DNA of 64,000 bases, from contig CAMZAE010000001.1 of the NCBI GenBank assembly GCA_947304115.1, positions 62,001 through 126,000 on the forward strand. The letters are read 5' to 3'. The notes under the pieces are model-generated. The model was not told the origin of the DNA. It ran no database searches and worked only from the letters and a program-made list of their open reading frames with translations. This DNA is from an uncultured Prevotellaceae bacterium. GTDB lineage: Bacteria > Bacteroidota > Bacteroidia > Bacteroidales > Bacteroidaceae. Position numbers and translations under genes: made by a program. Of this stretch, positions 36,442 through 47,861 are shown one piece after another. How positions within the stretch are numbered: position 1 is the first letter of the stretch; each line of letters begins with the position of its first letter.

Positions 36442-38556
36442 GTGAAGAACAGCGTATATTGGTTATTGTTTGTCTGCTATTGTTTGTTAACTGCTTGCAC
36501 AGCAGAGACGCACGTCAAGAAGGGGGACCAGTTCTATGCCATCGGCGAATACTACGATGCTGCGGCAGAGTACAAGAAGGCCTATTCCCGTACGCAGACA
36601 AAAGAGAAGCAGAAACGTGGTCAGCGAGCTTGGAAGATGTCGGAATGCTATCGACGCATCAACTACACTGCCAAGGCCATCGGTGGCTACCAGAATGCTA
36701 TCCGCTATGGCTATCCCGACTCCATGGCCTACTTATATTTAGGGCAGCTTCAGCAGAAGAACGGCGACTACAAAAGCGCCATCAAGTCCTATAACACTTT
36801 CCTTGAAGTATCCCCAGGTGACACATTGGCACTTAACGGGTTAACAGGCTGCAAGAGTGCACCGAAATGGAAGGAAGAGTTCTCGCTTTACAGCGTCAAG
36901 AAGGAGCCGATACTGACCAGCAGAAGGAGCGACTTCTGCCCCGCTCTGCTTGGCGACGACAGCGACATGCTCTACTTCAGCAGCACCCGAAACGATGCCA
37001 AAGGCAACGAGATAAGCGGCATTACAGGCACCAAGAGTGCCGACATCTTTTTCAGCCGTAAAGACGACAAGGGCAAATGGGAGCAACCCGAACCTGCCGA
37101 AGGCGAACTGAACAGCGAATACGAAGAGGGAGCCTGCTGCTTCTCACCCGACGGCAAGACAATGTATCTGACCGTCTGCACCTTCGACTCCGACTACCCA
37201 CGCTTTGCCCAGATATACACCAGCACCCGCAGCGATGCCTCCTGGAGCAAGCCGCAACTGCTGGAAATCAGCAAGGACACCCTATCCAGCTATGCCCATC
37301 CCGCCATCTCGCCCGATGGCATGTGGCTTTACTTCACAAGCGACATGCCTGGCGGACAGGGAGGCTTCGACATCTGGCGCATCGCTCTTACCGACCATGG
37401 GCTTGGCGGTGTGGAGAACGCCGGCTACCCTATCAATACACCAGGCGACGAGATGTTCCCCGTCTTTCGTCCAAACGGCGACCTCTATTTCTCCAGCAAT
37501 GGGCATGTGGGCATGGGCGGACTGGACATCATCAAGGCCAAATGCGACAGCCTTGGCGTCTGGACGCTTGAGAACCTGAAATACCCAATGAACTCCAGCG
37601 GCGACGACTTCGGCATGACCTTTGAAGGCCTGCACAACCGAGGGTATTTCTGTACAAACAGAGGCGACGCAAGAGGATGGGACCACATCATGCGCTTTGA
37701 ACATCCGGAAGTCATCCAGACAGTCAAAGGCTGGGTTTACGAGAAAGACGGCTATGAACTGCCCGAAGGACTTGTCTATATGGTAGGCGACGATGGCACA
37801 TACCTTAAGATAAGTGTTCGCGGCGATGGTTCTTTCGAGCACGAAGTGAAGCCAAAGGTCAATTATGTTTTCCTCGGCACTTGCAAAGGCTACCTGAACC
37901 ACAAGGAGGAATTGAGCGTCGATACCAGCAGCGTCAGCAAAGAATACACGCTACAATTCCCCCTCGCAAGCATCAACAATCCGGTTCTCATACGCAATGT
38001 CTTCTATGAATTCGACTCGGCCGAACTGACAGAAAGCTCCACGATGGCGCTTGACAGCCTTGTCGATTTGCTCAACGAGAACCCTAACGTCACCATCGAA
38101 CTGGCTGCGCATTGCGACTTTCGCGGTGCAGACGAGTACAATGAGAAGCTATCCCAAAGGAGGGCTGAGAGTGTCGTGAATTACCTCGTTGCCCACGGGA
38201 TTGACACGCTCCGTCTCACACCGGTGGGATATGGCGAGAAGCGTCCGAAGACTGTCACGCGCAAGATTGCTGCCACATACGACTTCCTACATGAAGGCGA
38301 GACGCTGACCGAAGACTTCATCCTTGCACTCGAGGATGAGGAGAAGCAGGAGATTTGTCACGCTCTGAACCGCCGCACGGAATTCAAAGTGCTCCGCACC
38401 ACATTCCGCCTCTTCGAGCCTGAGCTACAGAAGGTTACAAAGGAGGAACCCGAAGAGAAAGCACCCGAAGCCCCTCATGAAGAAGAGAAGGCGGAAACCC
38501 CTGAAGAACAACAAGCACCAAAGGAACCTGAAGAGGCCAAAGAACAGGACTCCTAA
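36442..38556 (+). CDS. porE: PorE-like lipoprotein: TPR, beta-propeller, OmpA domain
   Basis: A 704-residue outer-membrane lipoprotein starting with GTG; the lipobox LLTACTAE is near residue 15. TPR repeats (GDQFYAIGEYYDAAAEYKKAY) cover residues about 25-125. A PD40/WD40 propeller (FCPALLGDDSDMLYFSSTRN, AISPDGMWLYFTSD) covers about 150-420. A carboxypeptidase-regulatory-like fold (VKGWVYEKDGYELPEG) and an OmpA peptidoglycan-binding domain (VFYEFDSAELTESS, AHCDFRGADEYNEKLSQRRA) follow. The order matches PorE of the type IX secretion system in Porphyromonas. The Glu/Pro/Lys-rich tail (residues 660-704) is low complexity. The stop codon abuts the 22-nt repeat array. Confidence 0.85.
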   Translation: MKNSVYWLLFVCYCLLTACTAETHVKKGDQFYAIGEYYDAAAEYKKAYSRTQTKEKQKRGQRAWKMSECYRRINYTAKAIGGYQNAIRYGYPDSMAYLYLGQLQQKNGDYKSAIKSYNTFLEVSPGDTLALNGLTGCKSAPKWKEEFSLYSVKKEPILTSRRSDFCPALLGDDSDMLYFSSTRNDAKGNEISGITGTKSADIFFSRKDDKGKWEQPEPAEGELNSEYEEGACCFSPDGKTMYLTVCTFDSDYPRFAQIYTSTRSDASWSKPQLLEISKDTLSSYAHPAISPDGMWLYFTSDMPGGQGGFDIWRIALTDHGLGGVENAGYPINTPGDEMFPVFRPNGDLYFSSNGHVGMGGLDIIKAKCDSLGVWTLENLKYPMNSSGDDFGMTFEGLHNRGYFCTNRGDARGWDHIMRFEHPEVIQTVKGWVYEKDGYELPEGLVYMVGDDGTYLKISVRGDGSFEHEVKPKVNYVFLGTCKGYLNHKEELSVDTSSVSKEYTLQFPLASINNPVLIRNVFYEFDSAELTESSTMALDSLVDLLNENPNVTIELAAHCDFRGADEYNEKLSQRRAESVVNYLVAHGIDTLRLTPVGYGEKRPKTVTRKIAATYDFLHEGETLTEDFILALEDEEKQEICHALNRRTEFKVLRTTFRLFEPELQKVTKEEPEEKAPEAPHEEEKAETPEEQQAPKEPEEAKEQDS

Positions 38557-38665
38557 ACGCTCCACACGGGGATGGCCAACGCCACGTGCGGCGTTAGCAA
38601 ACGCCGCGTGGAGAGATGAGCAACGCCGCGTGGAGCGTTCGTAAACGCCCCGTGGAGAAATTGTC
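38556..38665. repeat. 22-nt period repeat array 2 (AACGCC cores)
   Basis: Five units start at 38556, 38578, 38600, 38622 and 38644; the 4-nt spacers are GGCC, AGCA, GAGC, CGTA, TGTC. GTGGAGAA near 38652 pairs with TTCTCCAC near 38668, across the cdd stop. The array starts on the last base of the porE stop and ends at the cdd stop (convergent genes). Confidence 0.87.
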
Positions 38666-39155
38666 AGTTCTCCACCCGGCACAGATTATCGCTGCCGAAA
38701 CGCAATGGAAACAAGGGACTTATGCCTTCAGAGACAAAAACGCCTTCCGTGCTATAGAGCAAGATACGGATGGGCTGTCCGAAGCGGTCCTCTACACCAG
38801 AGATAACTTGACGGCAAGCACCGCAAGGAGGAATCGGCTCAGAAAGGAACTGGCTGCCTTTGCGGGCGGCAATTGCCAAAGCCGTGACTGGCTGGTCAGG
38901 ACATTGTGCATTGGCGGCAAAGAGGGCGACACGCTCAGCACACAGTCCGGAAGGGAAGGCCGCGTTCTCCTGATTGGCCCCAACGACAATCGCCCCATCC
39001 TTCAGACGCACTGCCGCACCCACACGAAATTTGCTGTAGGGTGCATAACTGCCCGCCGTCGCACGCTTGGCGGATTCTACCAGCTCTCTGTCTGCATCAT
39101 CCAGTTCTGCCAACTCATAGACGTGCATTACTGCCTCGAACTTATATTCACGCAT
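38664..39155 (-). CDS. cdd: Cytidine deaminase
   Basis: Deaminates cytidine and deoxycytidine in pyrimidine salvage. The 163-residue protein has the zinc motif CAERVALFAA (Cys and catalytic Glu) near residue 72 and PCGACRQVI near residue 109, plus SYAPYSKFRVGAAV. It is convergent with porE and its last codons touch the 22-nt repeat array. Its promoter is divergent from that of the glucosaminidase gene. Confidence 0.95.
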   Translation of the reverse strand: MREYKFEAVMHVYELAELDDADRELVESAKRATAGSYAPYSKFRVGAAVRLKDGAIVVGANQENAAFPSGLCAERVALFAANAQCPDQPVTALAIAARKGSQFLSEPIPPCGACRQVISGVEDRFGQPIRILLYSTEGVFVSEGISPLFPLRFGSDNLCRVEN

Positions 39156-39177
39156 AAAGAAATGTCGTTTTCTGCCA

Positions 39178-39185
39178 CAAAGTTA
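39178..39185 (-). promoter_or_regulatory. -7 box of cdd
   Basis: Minus-strand TAACTTTG, 23 bases before the cdd ATG. Confidence 0.6.
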
Positions 39186-39217
39186 AAGTTTTTTTTCATA
39201 ATGTGCTATTTTTTCTT

Positions 39218-39225
39218 TACTTTTG
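39218..39225 (+). promoter_or_regulatory. -7 box of the glucosaminidase gene
   Basis: TACTTTTG, 19 bases before ATG 39244, back-to-back with the cdd promoter. Confidence 0.65.
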
Positions 39226-39243
39226 CGCCACAAAAAGAAGAAA

Positions 39244-41777
<2,534 letters not shown>

Positions 41778-41837
41778 CAAGCCGTCGATTGGCACAATTA
41801 TTGTAAGGATTTTATCAGAAAACAAAACCTTATCATA

Positions 41838-42407
41838 ATGAAAGAGGAAAAGAAAGACGAATTGAAAGAAAATATCCAGGAGAAGGTCGAAGAAACATCT
41901 GCAGAAACAGAACAAGAACAGCCCTCCCAGGAAGAAGAGAAAGAACTGACTGTTGAAGAACAACTCGAAGCGGCTAATACTGAAATTGCAAGCCTCAAAG
42001 ACCAACTGCTGCGAAAGATAGCGGAATTCGACAACTATCGCAAGCGCACAATCAAGGAAAAGACAGACCTTATCCTTAACGGCGGCGAGAAAACCATTGT
42101 CACCATCTTGCCTGTCCTCGATGACATGGAGCGTGCATTGAAGAACATGAAAGAGGCAGATGATGTTAATGCCGTGCTTGAAGGCATTGAACTTATATAC
42201 AAGAAATTTCTGGACATTCTTGGCAGGCAAGGTGTCAATGTCATTGAGACGAAAGATGCCGACTTTGATGTGGACCTCCATGAGGCAGTCGCACAATTGC
42301 CGGCTCCGACGCCAGAACTGAAAGGCAAGGTGATGGACTGTACCCAGACAGGCTATAAGCTCAACGAGAAAGTCATCCGTCATGCACAAGTGGTAGTTGG
42401 CGTGTAA
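41838..42407 (+). CDS. grpE: Nucleotide exchange factor GrpE
   Basis: Exchanges ADP for ATP on DnaK. The 189-residue protein has a long Glu/Lys-rich N-terminal helix (residues 1-60), the LRKIAEFDNYRKRTIKEK coiled-coil and the beta-wing ending VMDCTQTGYKLNEKVIRHAQVVV. It is followed by dnaJ 107 bases later. A heat-shock sigma element was not recognised. Confidence 0.96.
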   Translation: MKEEKKDELKENIQEKVEETSAETEQEQPSQEEEKELTVEEQLEAANTEIASLKDQLLRKIAEFDNYRKRTIKEKTDLILNGGEKTIVTILPVLDDMERALKNMKEADDVNAVLEGIELIYKKFLDILGRQGVNVIETKDADFDVDLHEAVAQLPAPTPELKGKVMDCTQTGYKLNEKVIRHAQVVVGV

Positions 42408-42420
42408 ATACCAATGCATA

Positions 42421-42508
42421 ATTCACAATTCATAATTCATAATTTGGCTACGCCCTAAGCTGGAACGAAGGTATAATTATGAATTATGAATTAATAATTA
42501 TGAATTAA
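42421..42508. repeat. AT-rich inverted repeat between grpE and dnaJ
   Basis: Perfect 17-bp arms ATTCATAATTCATAATT (42428-42444) and AATTATGAATTATGAAT (42475-42491), with 30 bases between, then another AATTATGAATTA copy before the dnaJ ATG. Confidence 0.8.
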
Positions 42509-42514
42509 ATAAAG

Positions 42515-43699
42515 ATGGAGAAGAGAGATTACTACGAGGTCCTTGGCGTCAGCAAGACCGCCAGCGACGCAGAGATAAAGGCCGCCTACAAGAAGATGGC
42601 CATCAAGTATCACCCAGACCGACAGACGGGAAAGAGTGATGCCGAGAAAAAGGAAGCCGAAGAGAAATTCAAGGAAGCTGCAGAGGCTTACGATGTCCTT
42701 CGTGATCCTGAGAAACGTCAACGCTATGACCAGTTCGGCTTTGCAGGAATGAGCGGTCAAGGCGGCTTCGGCGGTGGTGCAGGCATGAGCATGGACGACA
42801 TCTTCAACATGATGAACGAAGCCTTTGGAGCAGGATTTGGCGGCGGCTTTAGTAGCTTCGGCGGCTTTGGTGGCTTTGGTGGAGGCAGAAGCGGAGGACG
42901 ACATGTTGAAAAGGGTTCCGACCTGCGCCTCAAAGTGCGTGTAAACCTGAACGAAGTAGCCACAGGCGTCACCAAGAAGTTCAAGATAAACAAATACGTC
43001 ACCTGTCCCCATTGTCACGGTAGCGGCAGCGAGGATGGCAAGAAAGAGACCTGCCCGAAATGCAATGGCAGCGGCACAACGTATCGCACCATGAACACAA
43101 TGTTCGGGCACATGCAGACGCAGACACAATGCGAACAATGTGGTGGCACAGGCAGCATCATCCGCAACAAATGTAAGCACTGCGGCGGACAGGGCATTGT
43201 CAAGGGCGAAGATATTGTAGAGATAAAAATTCCTGCCGGCGTCCAAGAGGGAATGGTGGTCAACGAGAGAGGCAAAGGCAATGCTGCCCGCTGGAACGGA
43301 GTGCCTGGCGACATACAGGTCTATATAGAAGAAGAGCCGCATCCCGAACTGCTTCGCGACGGGCAAAACCTGCAATACCACCTTCTGCTCGACGTTCCCA
43401 CCGCCATCCTTGGCGGCACAGCCGAGGTGCCTACCATCGACGGAAGGGTAAAAATAAAGATTGAGCCGGGAACACAACCTGGAAAGATAATGCGTCTTCG
43501 CGGTAAAGGATTACCAGTGGTTCAAGGCTATGGCTATGGGACAGGCGACCTCATCGTGCAGATTGGTGTCTATATCCCAGAAGCCCTTTCTCGCGAAGAG
43601 AAGGAAACTATTGAGAAGTTACGCACAAGCAGTAACATGAAGCCTGGCGCCAGCGCTAAGGCAAACTTCTTCCAGAAATTCAAAAAGATGTTTGAATGA
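42515..43699 (+). CDS. dnaJ: Chaperone DnaJ
   Basis: A type I J-domain co-chaperone of DnaK, 394 residues. The J-domain ([23 protein letters not shown] near residue 34), a Gly/Phe-rich region, four CxxCxGxG zinc motifs ([32 protein letters not shown]) and a C-terminal substrate domain are all present. Its end overlaps the folC start by 4 bases (ATGA). Confidence 0.97.
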   Translation: MEKRDYYEVLGVSKTASDAEIKAAYKKMAIKYHPDRQTGKSDAEKKEAEEKFKEAAEAYDVLRDPEKRQRYDQFGFAGMSGQGGFGGGAGMSMDDIFNMMNEAFGAGFGGGFSSFGGFGGFGGGRSGGRHVEKGSDLRLKVRVNLNEVATGVTKKFKINKYVTCPHCHGSGSEDGKKETCPKCNGSGTTYRTMNTMFGHMQTQTQCEQCGGTGSIIRNKCKHCGGQGIVKGEDIVEIKIPAGVQEGMVVNERGKGNAARWNGVPGDIQVYIEEEPHPELLRDGQNLQYHLLLDVPTAILGGTAEVPTIDGRVKIKIEPGTQPGKIMRLRGKGLPVVQGYGYGTGDLIVQIGVYIPEALSREEKETIEKLRTSSNMKPGASAKANFFQKFKKMFE

Positions 43700-45036
43700 C
43701 ATACGAACAAGCGATTCAATACCTGTTCGACTCTGCCCCTATGTTTCAGAATGTAGGGGCAGCAGCGTATAAGGAGGGACTCGGAGGGACACTTGCCCTT
43801 GATGAATACTACGGGCATCCGCACCGCCAATACCATACAATTCACGTAGGCGGCACAAACGGCAAGGGTTCCGTCTGTCATACGCTTGCAGCCATTCTTC
43901 AGGCACAAGGCTATCGCGTAGGGCTTTATACCTCTCCTCATCTTGTTGACTTCCGCGAAAGGATAAAAGTCAATGGCAAGATGATAAGCAAGAAGAGGGT
44001 TGTGGAGTTCGTAAAGGATTTTAACTCCTTCCCCTTGGGGGAGGTTCTTCCCTACGGTCAGGCGCAGGCGGAAGGGAGGGGGCTTGGCTTCTCCTTCTTT
44101 GAACTCACCACAGCCCTTGCCTTTCAGTATTTCGCAGAACAAAAGGTTGATTATGCTGTCATAGAGGTCGGTCTGGGTGGCAGACTTGACTGCACCAACA
44201 TCATAACCCCTGTGCTAAGTGTCATCACCAACATCAGTTTCGACCACGTTCAATTCCTTGGCAACACGCTCCCCAAGATTGCCACAGAGAAAGCCGGCAT
44301 CATCAAGCCTGGCATCCCTGTCTGCATCGGCGAGAACATCAACCCAGAGGTCAAAGCCGTTTTCACCAATAAAGCAAAAGAAGTCGGCGCAACCATTACC
44401 TTCGCAGAAGACATTCCCTCTAAATCTCCCTTAAAGGAGGAGATAGAGAAGGTCCGTGCCCTTCAAGGTCTTTGCCAAGAGAAAAATCAACAAACCATTC
44501 TGACTTCTGTCCATTTGCTTCGTGACCAAGGCATAGAGATAAGTGACGAAGCTGTCAAACAAGGATTCCGCGAAGTTGTCAGGATGACAGGCCTCATGGG
44601 ACGCTGGCAGATAATAAAGAAGGAACCGCTTACGATTTGCGACACTGCCCACAACAAGGGTGGTCTTGAATACATTTTCCAGCACCTTGCTTCCCTACCC
44701 CATCATCACCTCCATCTCGTCTTGGGAATGGTGAGCGACAAAGATGTCGATAGCGTTTTGGCCCTTATCTGTTCCCTCATCCCTCATCCCTATTCCATTT
44801 ACTTCACCCAAGCTTCTGTGCAACGTGCCATGCCTGCTGAAGAACTTGCGAAGATAGCCTCAGCCTTTCAACTTTCCAACTATTCAACTTTCAAGGATGT
44901 TCCTTCTGCATACTCTGCTGCACAAAAGAATGCCTCAAAGGGTGACATTGTATATGTCGGCGGCAGCACATTTGTAGTTGCAGATTTACTTATTTCTTTA
45001 TCCTCTCCCAAGTGTTGCTTTGCGAAGCATCGATAG
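43696..45036 (+). CDS. folC: Folylpolyglutamate synthase / dihydrofolate synthase
   Basis: Adds glutamate to folates or makes dihydrofolate. The 446-residue Mur-ligase-type protein has the P-loop [12 protein letters not shown] near residue 53, [14 protein letters not shown], and the [10 protein letters not shown] segment. Two copies of the GC-rich palindromic element are translated: 44026-44092 ([20 protein letters not shown]) before [12 protein letters not shown], and 44413-44452 ([12 protein letters not shown]). AT-rich simple repeats encode [12 protein letters not shown] and [10 protein letters not shown] nearer the end. The last 47 bases overlap the 3' end of porD on the other strand. Confidence 0.94.
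   Translation: MTYEQAIQYLFDSAPMFQNVGAAAYKEGLGGTLALDEYYGHPHRQYHTIHVGGTNGKGSVCHTLAAILQAQGYRVGLYTSPHLVDFRERIKVNGKMISKKRVVEFVKDFNSFPLGEVLPYGQAQAEGRGLGFSFFELTTALAFQYFAEQKVDYAVIEVGLGGRLDCTNIITPVLSVITNISFDHVQFLGNTLPKIATEKAGIIKPGIPVCIGENINPEVKAVFTNKAKEVGATITFAEDIPSKSPLKEEIEKVRALQGLCQEKNQQTILTSVHLLRDQGIEISDEAVKQGFREVVRMTGLMGRWQIIKKEPLTICDTAHNKGGLEYIFQHLASLPHHHLHLVLGMVSDKDVDSVLALICSLIPHPYSIYFTQASVQRAMPAEELAKIASAFQLSNYSTFKDVPSAYSAAQKNASKGDIVYVGGSTFVVADLLISLSSPKCCFAKHR
44026..44092. repeat. GC-rich palindromic element in folC (1)
   Basis: CTCCTTCCCCTTGGGGGAGG, then CCCTACGGTCAGGCGCAGG and GGAAGGGAGGGGGC; in frame. Confidence 0.85.
44413..44452. repeat. Short GC-rich palindromic element in folC (2)
   Basis: A decayed copy, CCCTCTAAATCTCCC with TTAAAGGAGGAGA, read in frame as SKSPLKEE. 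Confidence 0.65.
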
Positions 45037-45904
45037 CAAAAAGAATTTCATAAGCTTTTTCCTTCTCTTCTTTCGTTCCCTTCTTGGCAAAGATATTGAC
45101 AAGTTCTTCACGTTTATATTCCGTAAAAAGCTGTGCCACTTTGGTCAAGTTTTTTGCTTTATTTGCTTCGTGAAGCATCTCGAGATTCTCTGCAATAGAG
45201 GCACGGGCACTGTCGGGTGCCTCAGCCATGCGGTCGAGGCCCTGGCGATGATAAAGATAGTTGAACTGGCGCATCACCTCCATTGAGCCATCCATATAGT
45301 CGTTGAGCAAAGCAAAGCGATTGCCACTGTCACCGAAAGCCTTCCATCCAGGGAAACCGATGCTCTCACCTGCCGTAACTATATCCTCGGCAATATGGAA
45401 GCAGTCCGTTCCTCCCATAGGAGCCATCGTATCGAGGTCCATGCCAATTATCATATAGGCATAGTAGGCCAGGAGTGCAACAAGATTGTTGTCTATCTGG
45501 TTCTCCTGATACTCCAGTTGATCAAACTCTGTGAACTCGAAGGTAAAGTTTGCATCGTTTACCGCATAGGCTATCGTCTTGTAATTGCTGCCATAGACAG
45601 GACGGCTGCTATTCATCAACAGACTGCATTCAAAGCGATTCTCCTCCTGTTTATAGGTATTGACAGTAATGTTGAAGTTACATTGTATCTTTTCGTTATC
45701 ACGGAAAGGTATCTCTGTCCATTTGTGGTTATTAAGGAAGTCGGCCAGCTTTGTCTGAAGGGCATCGAAGACTTCTGTCCTGGTGCCTTGTATCTGCGAA
45801 TGATTGATAGTCACACGCGCATCAAGCTCCTGTGAAAAGGCGAAAAGGCGAAAGAAAGAAAAGGCGAAAGCCATTAATATGCCGAGAATCATTCGATATT
45901 TCAT
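44990..45904 (-). CDS. porD: PorD-like type IX secretion protein (DUF4835)
   Basis: A 304-residue exported protein with a signal peptide (MAFAFSFFRLFAFSQ). It has the family segments ELDARVTINHSQIQGTRTEVFDALQ, YAVNDANFTFEFTEFDQLEY and ALLAYYAYMIIGMDLDTMAP. From memory DUF4835 proteins are now called PorD of the type IX secretion system. Together with the PorE-like gene at 36.4 kb it suggests a functional T9SS. It sits after coaBC, a common Bacteroidales order. Its 3' end overlaps folC (convergent) by 47 bases. Confidence 0.85.
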   Translation of the reverse strand: MKYRMILGILMAFAFSFFRLFAFSQELDARVTINHSQIQGTRTEVFDALQTKLADFLNNHKWTEIPFRDNEKIQCNFNITVNTYKQEENRFECSLLMNSSRPVYGSNYKTIAYAVNDANFTFEFTEFDQLEYQENQIDNNLVALLAYYAYMIIGMDLDTMAPMGGTDCFHIAEDIVTAGESIGFPGWKAFGDSGNRFALLNDYMDGSMEVMRQFNYLYHRQGLDRMAEAPDSARASIAENLEMLHEANKAKNLTKVAQLFTEYKREELVNIFAKKGTKEEKEKAYEILFAIDASQSNTWERIKK

Positions 45905-45908
45905 TTCC

Positions 45909-47105
45909 TTAACTTTTCAACATTGCAACTCTTTCGATGATGTCTTCTGCCACATCGCGTTTCGACTTCGTGTCGTAGGCAGTGATGCCTTGACGGTCTA
46001 TGATGGTCACTTTATTTGTATCTACGCGGAATCCTGCGCCCTTGTCTTGCAGGCTGTTCAAGACGATGAGGTCGAGGTTCTTGCGCTCCATCTTATCGAG
46101 AGCATTCTTGAGTTCATTGTCTGTTTCGAGGGCAAAGCCTACCAGTACCTGCTTCTTTTTCTTGGCGGCTCCAAGAGCTGCCGCGATGTCTTGAGTTGGC
46201 TGGAGTTCGAGCGTCAGATTGTCGCCTTTGCGTTTGATTTTCTTGTCGGCTGTCACCTTCGGCGTAAAGTCGGCTACGGCTGCGCAAAGGATGGTGATGT
46301 CGGCTTTAGGGAAGTTCTTCCGCGCTGCCTCGTACATTTCCGCTGCACTCTCCACATCAATACGCCGGATGGCAGGATGCTTTGCGGTCAACATGACCGG
46401 ACCGCTTATGAGCGTCACCTTCGCCCCCTGTTCGGCACAGACTTCGGCGAGGGCATATCCCATCTTGCCGCTGCTATAGTTGCCGATGAAGCGCACCGGG
46501 TCTATCTTTTCGTAGGTCGGCCCTGCCGTAATGAGCACTTCCTTTCCTGCCAGCCTTTGCTGCTTTGAGAAGAACTGTTCCAAAACGTCAACGATACGTT
46601 CTGGTTCTTCCATTCGACCTTTACCATCAAGCTTGGATGCAAGAAAGCCCGTTCCTGGTTCAATGATGTGATTGCCAATGCCGACAAGCTTTTGCAGGTT
46701 GCTTTGTGTAGTGGGATGGGCATACATGTCAAGGTCCATTGCAGGAGCCACGAAGACAGGCGCTCTCATACTGAGATAGGTCGTGACAAGCATATTGTCG
46801 GCAATGCCGTTGGCCATCTTTCCGATGGTGCTTGCCGACGCAGGAGCGATGAGCATCGCGTCTGCCCATAGACCGAGGCTTACATGGGAATGCCAACTTC
46901 CGTCCCTGCGGTCAAAGAACTCGCTTACGACGGGCTTCTGCGTTAAGGTGGCAAGCGTCAGGGGCGTGACAAACTCCTTTGCCGCAGGCGTCATCACTAC
47001 TTGCACTTCTGCTCCTCTCTTGATGAGCAATCGGGCTATGAGGCAGGCTTTATAGGCTGCTATGCTCCCTGTTATGCCAAGCACTATCTTCTTATTTTCC
47101 AGCAT
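45909..47105 (-). CDS. coaBC: Bifunctional CoaBC (phosphopantothenoylcysteine synthase/decarboxylase)
   Basis: Two steps of coenzyme A synthesis. The 398-residue protein has the N-terminal flavoprotein decarboxylase (GITGSIAAYKACLIARLL; active-site region MDLDMYAHP) and the C-terminal ligase (ITAGPTYEKIDPVRFIGNYS, NYSSGKMG). The start overlaps the exonuclease gene by 14 bases. Confidence 0.96.
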   Translation of the reverse strand: MLENKKIVLGITGSIAAYKACLIARLLIKRGAEVQVVMTPAAKEFVTPLTLATLTQKPVVSEFFDRRDGSWHSHVSLGLWADAMLIAPASASTIGKMANGIADNMLVTTYLSMRAPVFVAPAMDLDMYAHPTTQSNLQKLVGIGNHIIEPGTGFLASKLDGKGRMEEPERIVDVLEQFFSKQQRLAGKEVLITAGPTYEKIDPVRFIGNYSSGKMGYALAEVCAEQGAKVTLISGPVMLTAKHPAIRRIDVESAAEMYEAARKNFPKADITILCAAVADFTPKVTADKKIKRKGDNLTLELQPTQDIAAALGAAKKKKQVLVGFALETDNELKNALDKMERKNLDLIVLNSLQDKGAGFRVDTNKVTIIDRQGITAYDTKSKRDVAEDIIERVAMLKS

Positions 47106-47859
47106 ACTTAAGAGCTAATCTTTCAAGCGTCTGTTTCGTATTCATCGTGAAGTCGCCTTGCAGCATCCACACCTTGTAATTAGGGTCCTTCCTAAGCACA
47201 TCTTTAACGGCCTGTCCCTTGTACTTGCCAAAGTTCACAATCTCTACGCCATTATCGTCATAGACAAAGCGGCAAGCAAGATCCACGCCCTTTAGCAACT
47301 GGCTGAAGTCAGCAAGGAAGGCGACATCATTCTTCAAATCGGAATAGCGGTCAAGCTGCGCTTCGAGGACTTCGAGGGTGGCCTTCGTGTCGGCAAGGGC
47401 ACTATGAGCATTCTCAAGGTTCTTTCCGCAATAAAACTTGTAGGCCGCCACGAGAGTGCGCTGTTCCATCTTGTGGAAGATGTTCTGCACATCCACCAGC
47501 TTCTTCTCGTTGATATGGATGTCGATGCCGCAGAGCGCAAACTCCTCTGCCAGCATCGGGACATCGAACTTGTTGCTGTTGTAGCCTGCAAGATCGCAGC
47601 CTTCGAAGATCTTCGCCAACTCCTCTGCCTTCTCTGCGAAAGTGGGACAATCCTTGACATCCTGGTCTGTAATGCCATGCACTGCGCTCGCCTCTTTAGG
47701 AATCGGCATACCGGGATTGAAGCGCAATGTCTCTTCGCGTCCACATCCATTCGGTTCGAGACGGATGAAACACAACTCGACAATGTGGTCTTTGCCAATC
47801 GTCAGGCCTGTCGTCTCGAGGTCGAAGAAGATGATTGGCCTCTCGAGCTTGAGTTTCAT
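47092..47859 (-). CDS. DnaQ-like 3'-5' exonuclease
   Basis: A 255-residue DEDD exonuclease. Exo I FFDLETTGLTIGKDHIVE near residue 11, Exo II LAGYNSNKFDVPML near residue 92 and Exo III NAHSALADTKATLEVLEAQ near residue 150 contain the expected acidic residues. The C-terminal 70 residues (NFGKYKGQAVKDVLRKDPNY) are a conserved appendage in Bacteroidetes homologues. It lies 2 bases from dnaN, so a proofreading role with the replicase is plausible. Confidence 0.92.
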   Translation of the reverse strand: MKLKLERPIIFFDLETTGLTIGKDHIVELCFIRLEPNGCGREETLRFNPGMPIPKEASAVHGITDQDVKDCPTFAEKAEELAKIFEGCDLAGYNSNKFDVPMLAEEFALCGIDIHINEKKLVDVQNIFHKMEQRTLVAAYKFYCGKNLENAHSALADTKATLEVLEAQLDRYSDLKNDVAFLADFSQLLKGVDLACRFVYDDNGVEIVNFGKYKGQAVKDVLRKDPNYKVWMLQGDFTMNTKQTLERLALKYAGK

Positions 47860-47861
47860 CT

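Noticed and set aside
43696-45036. folC as a pseudogene because of its odd insertions
   Set aside because: The frame is open to a normal length and the P-loop and ligase motifs are intact.
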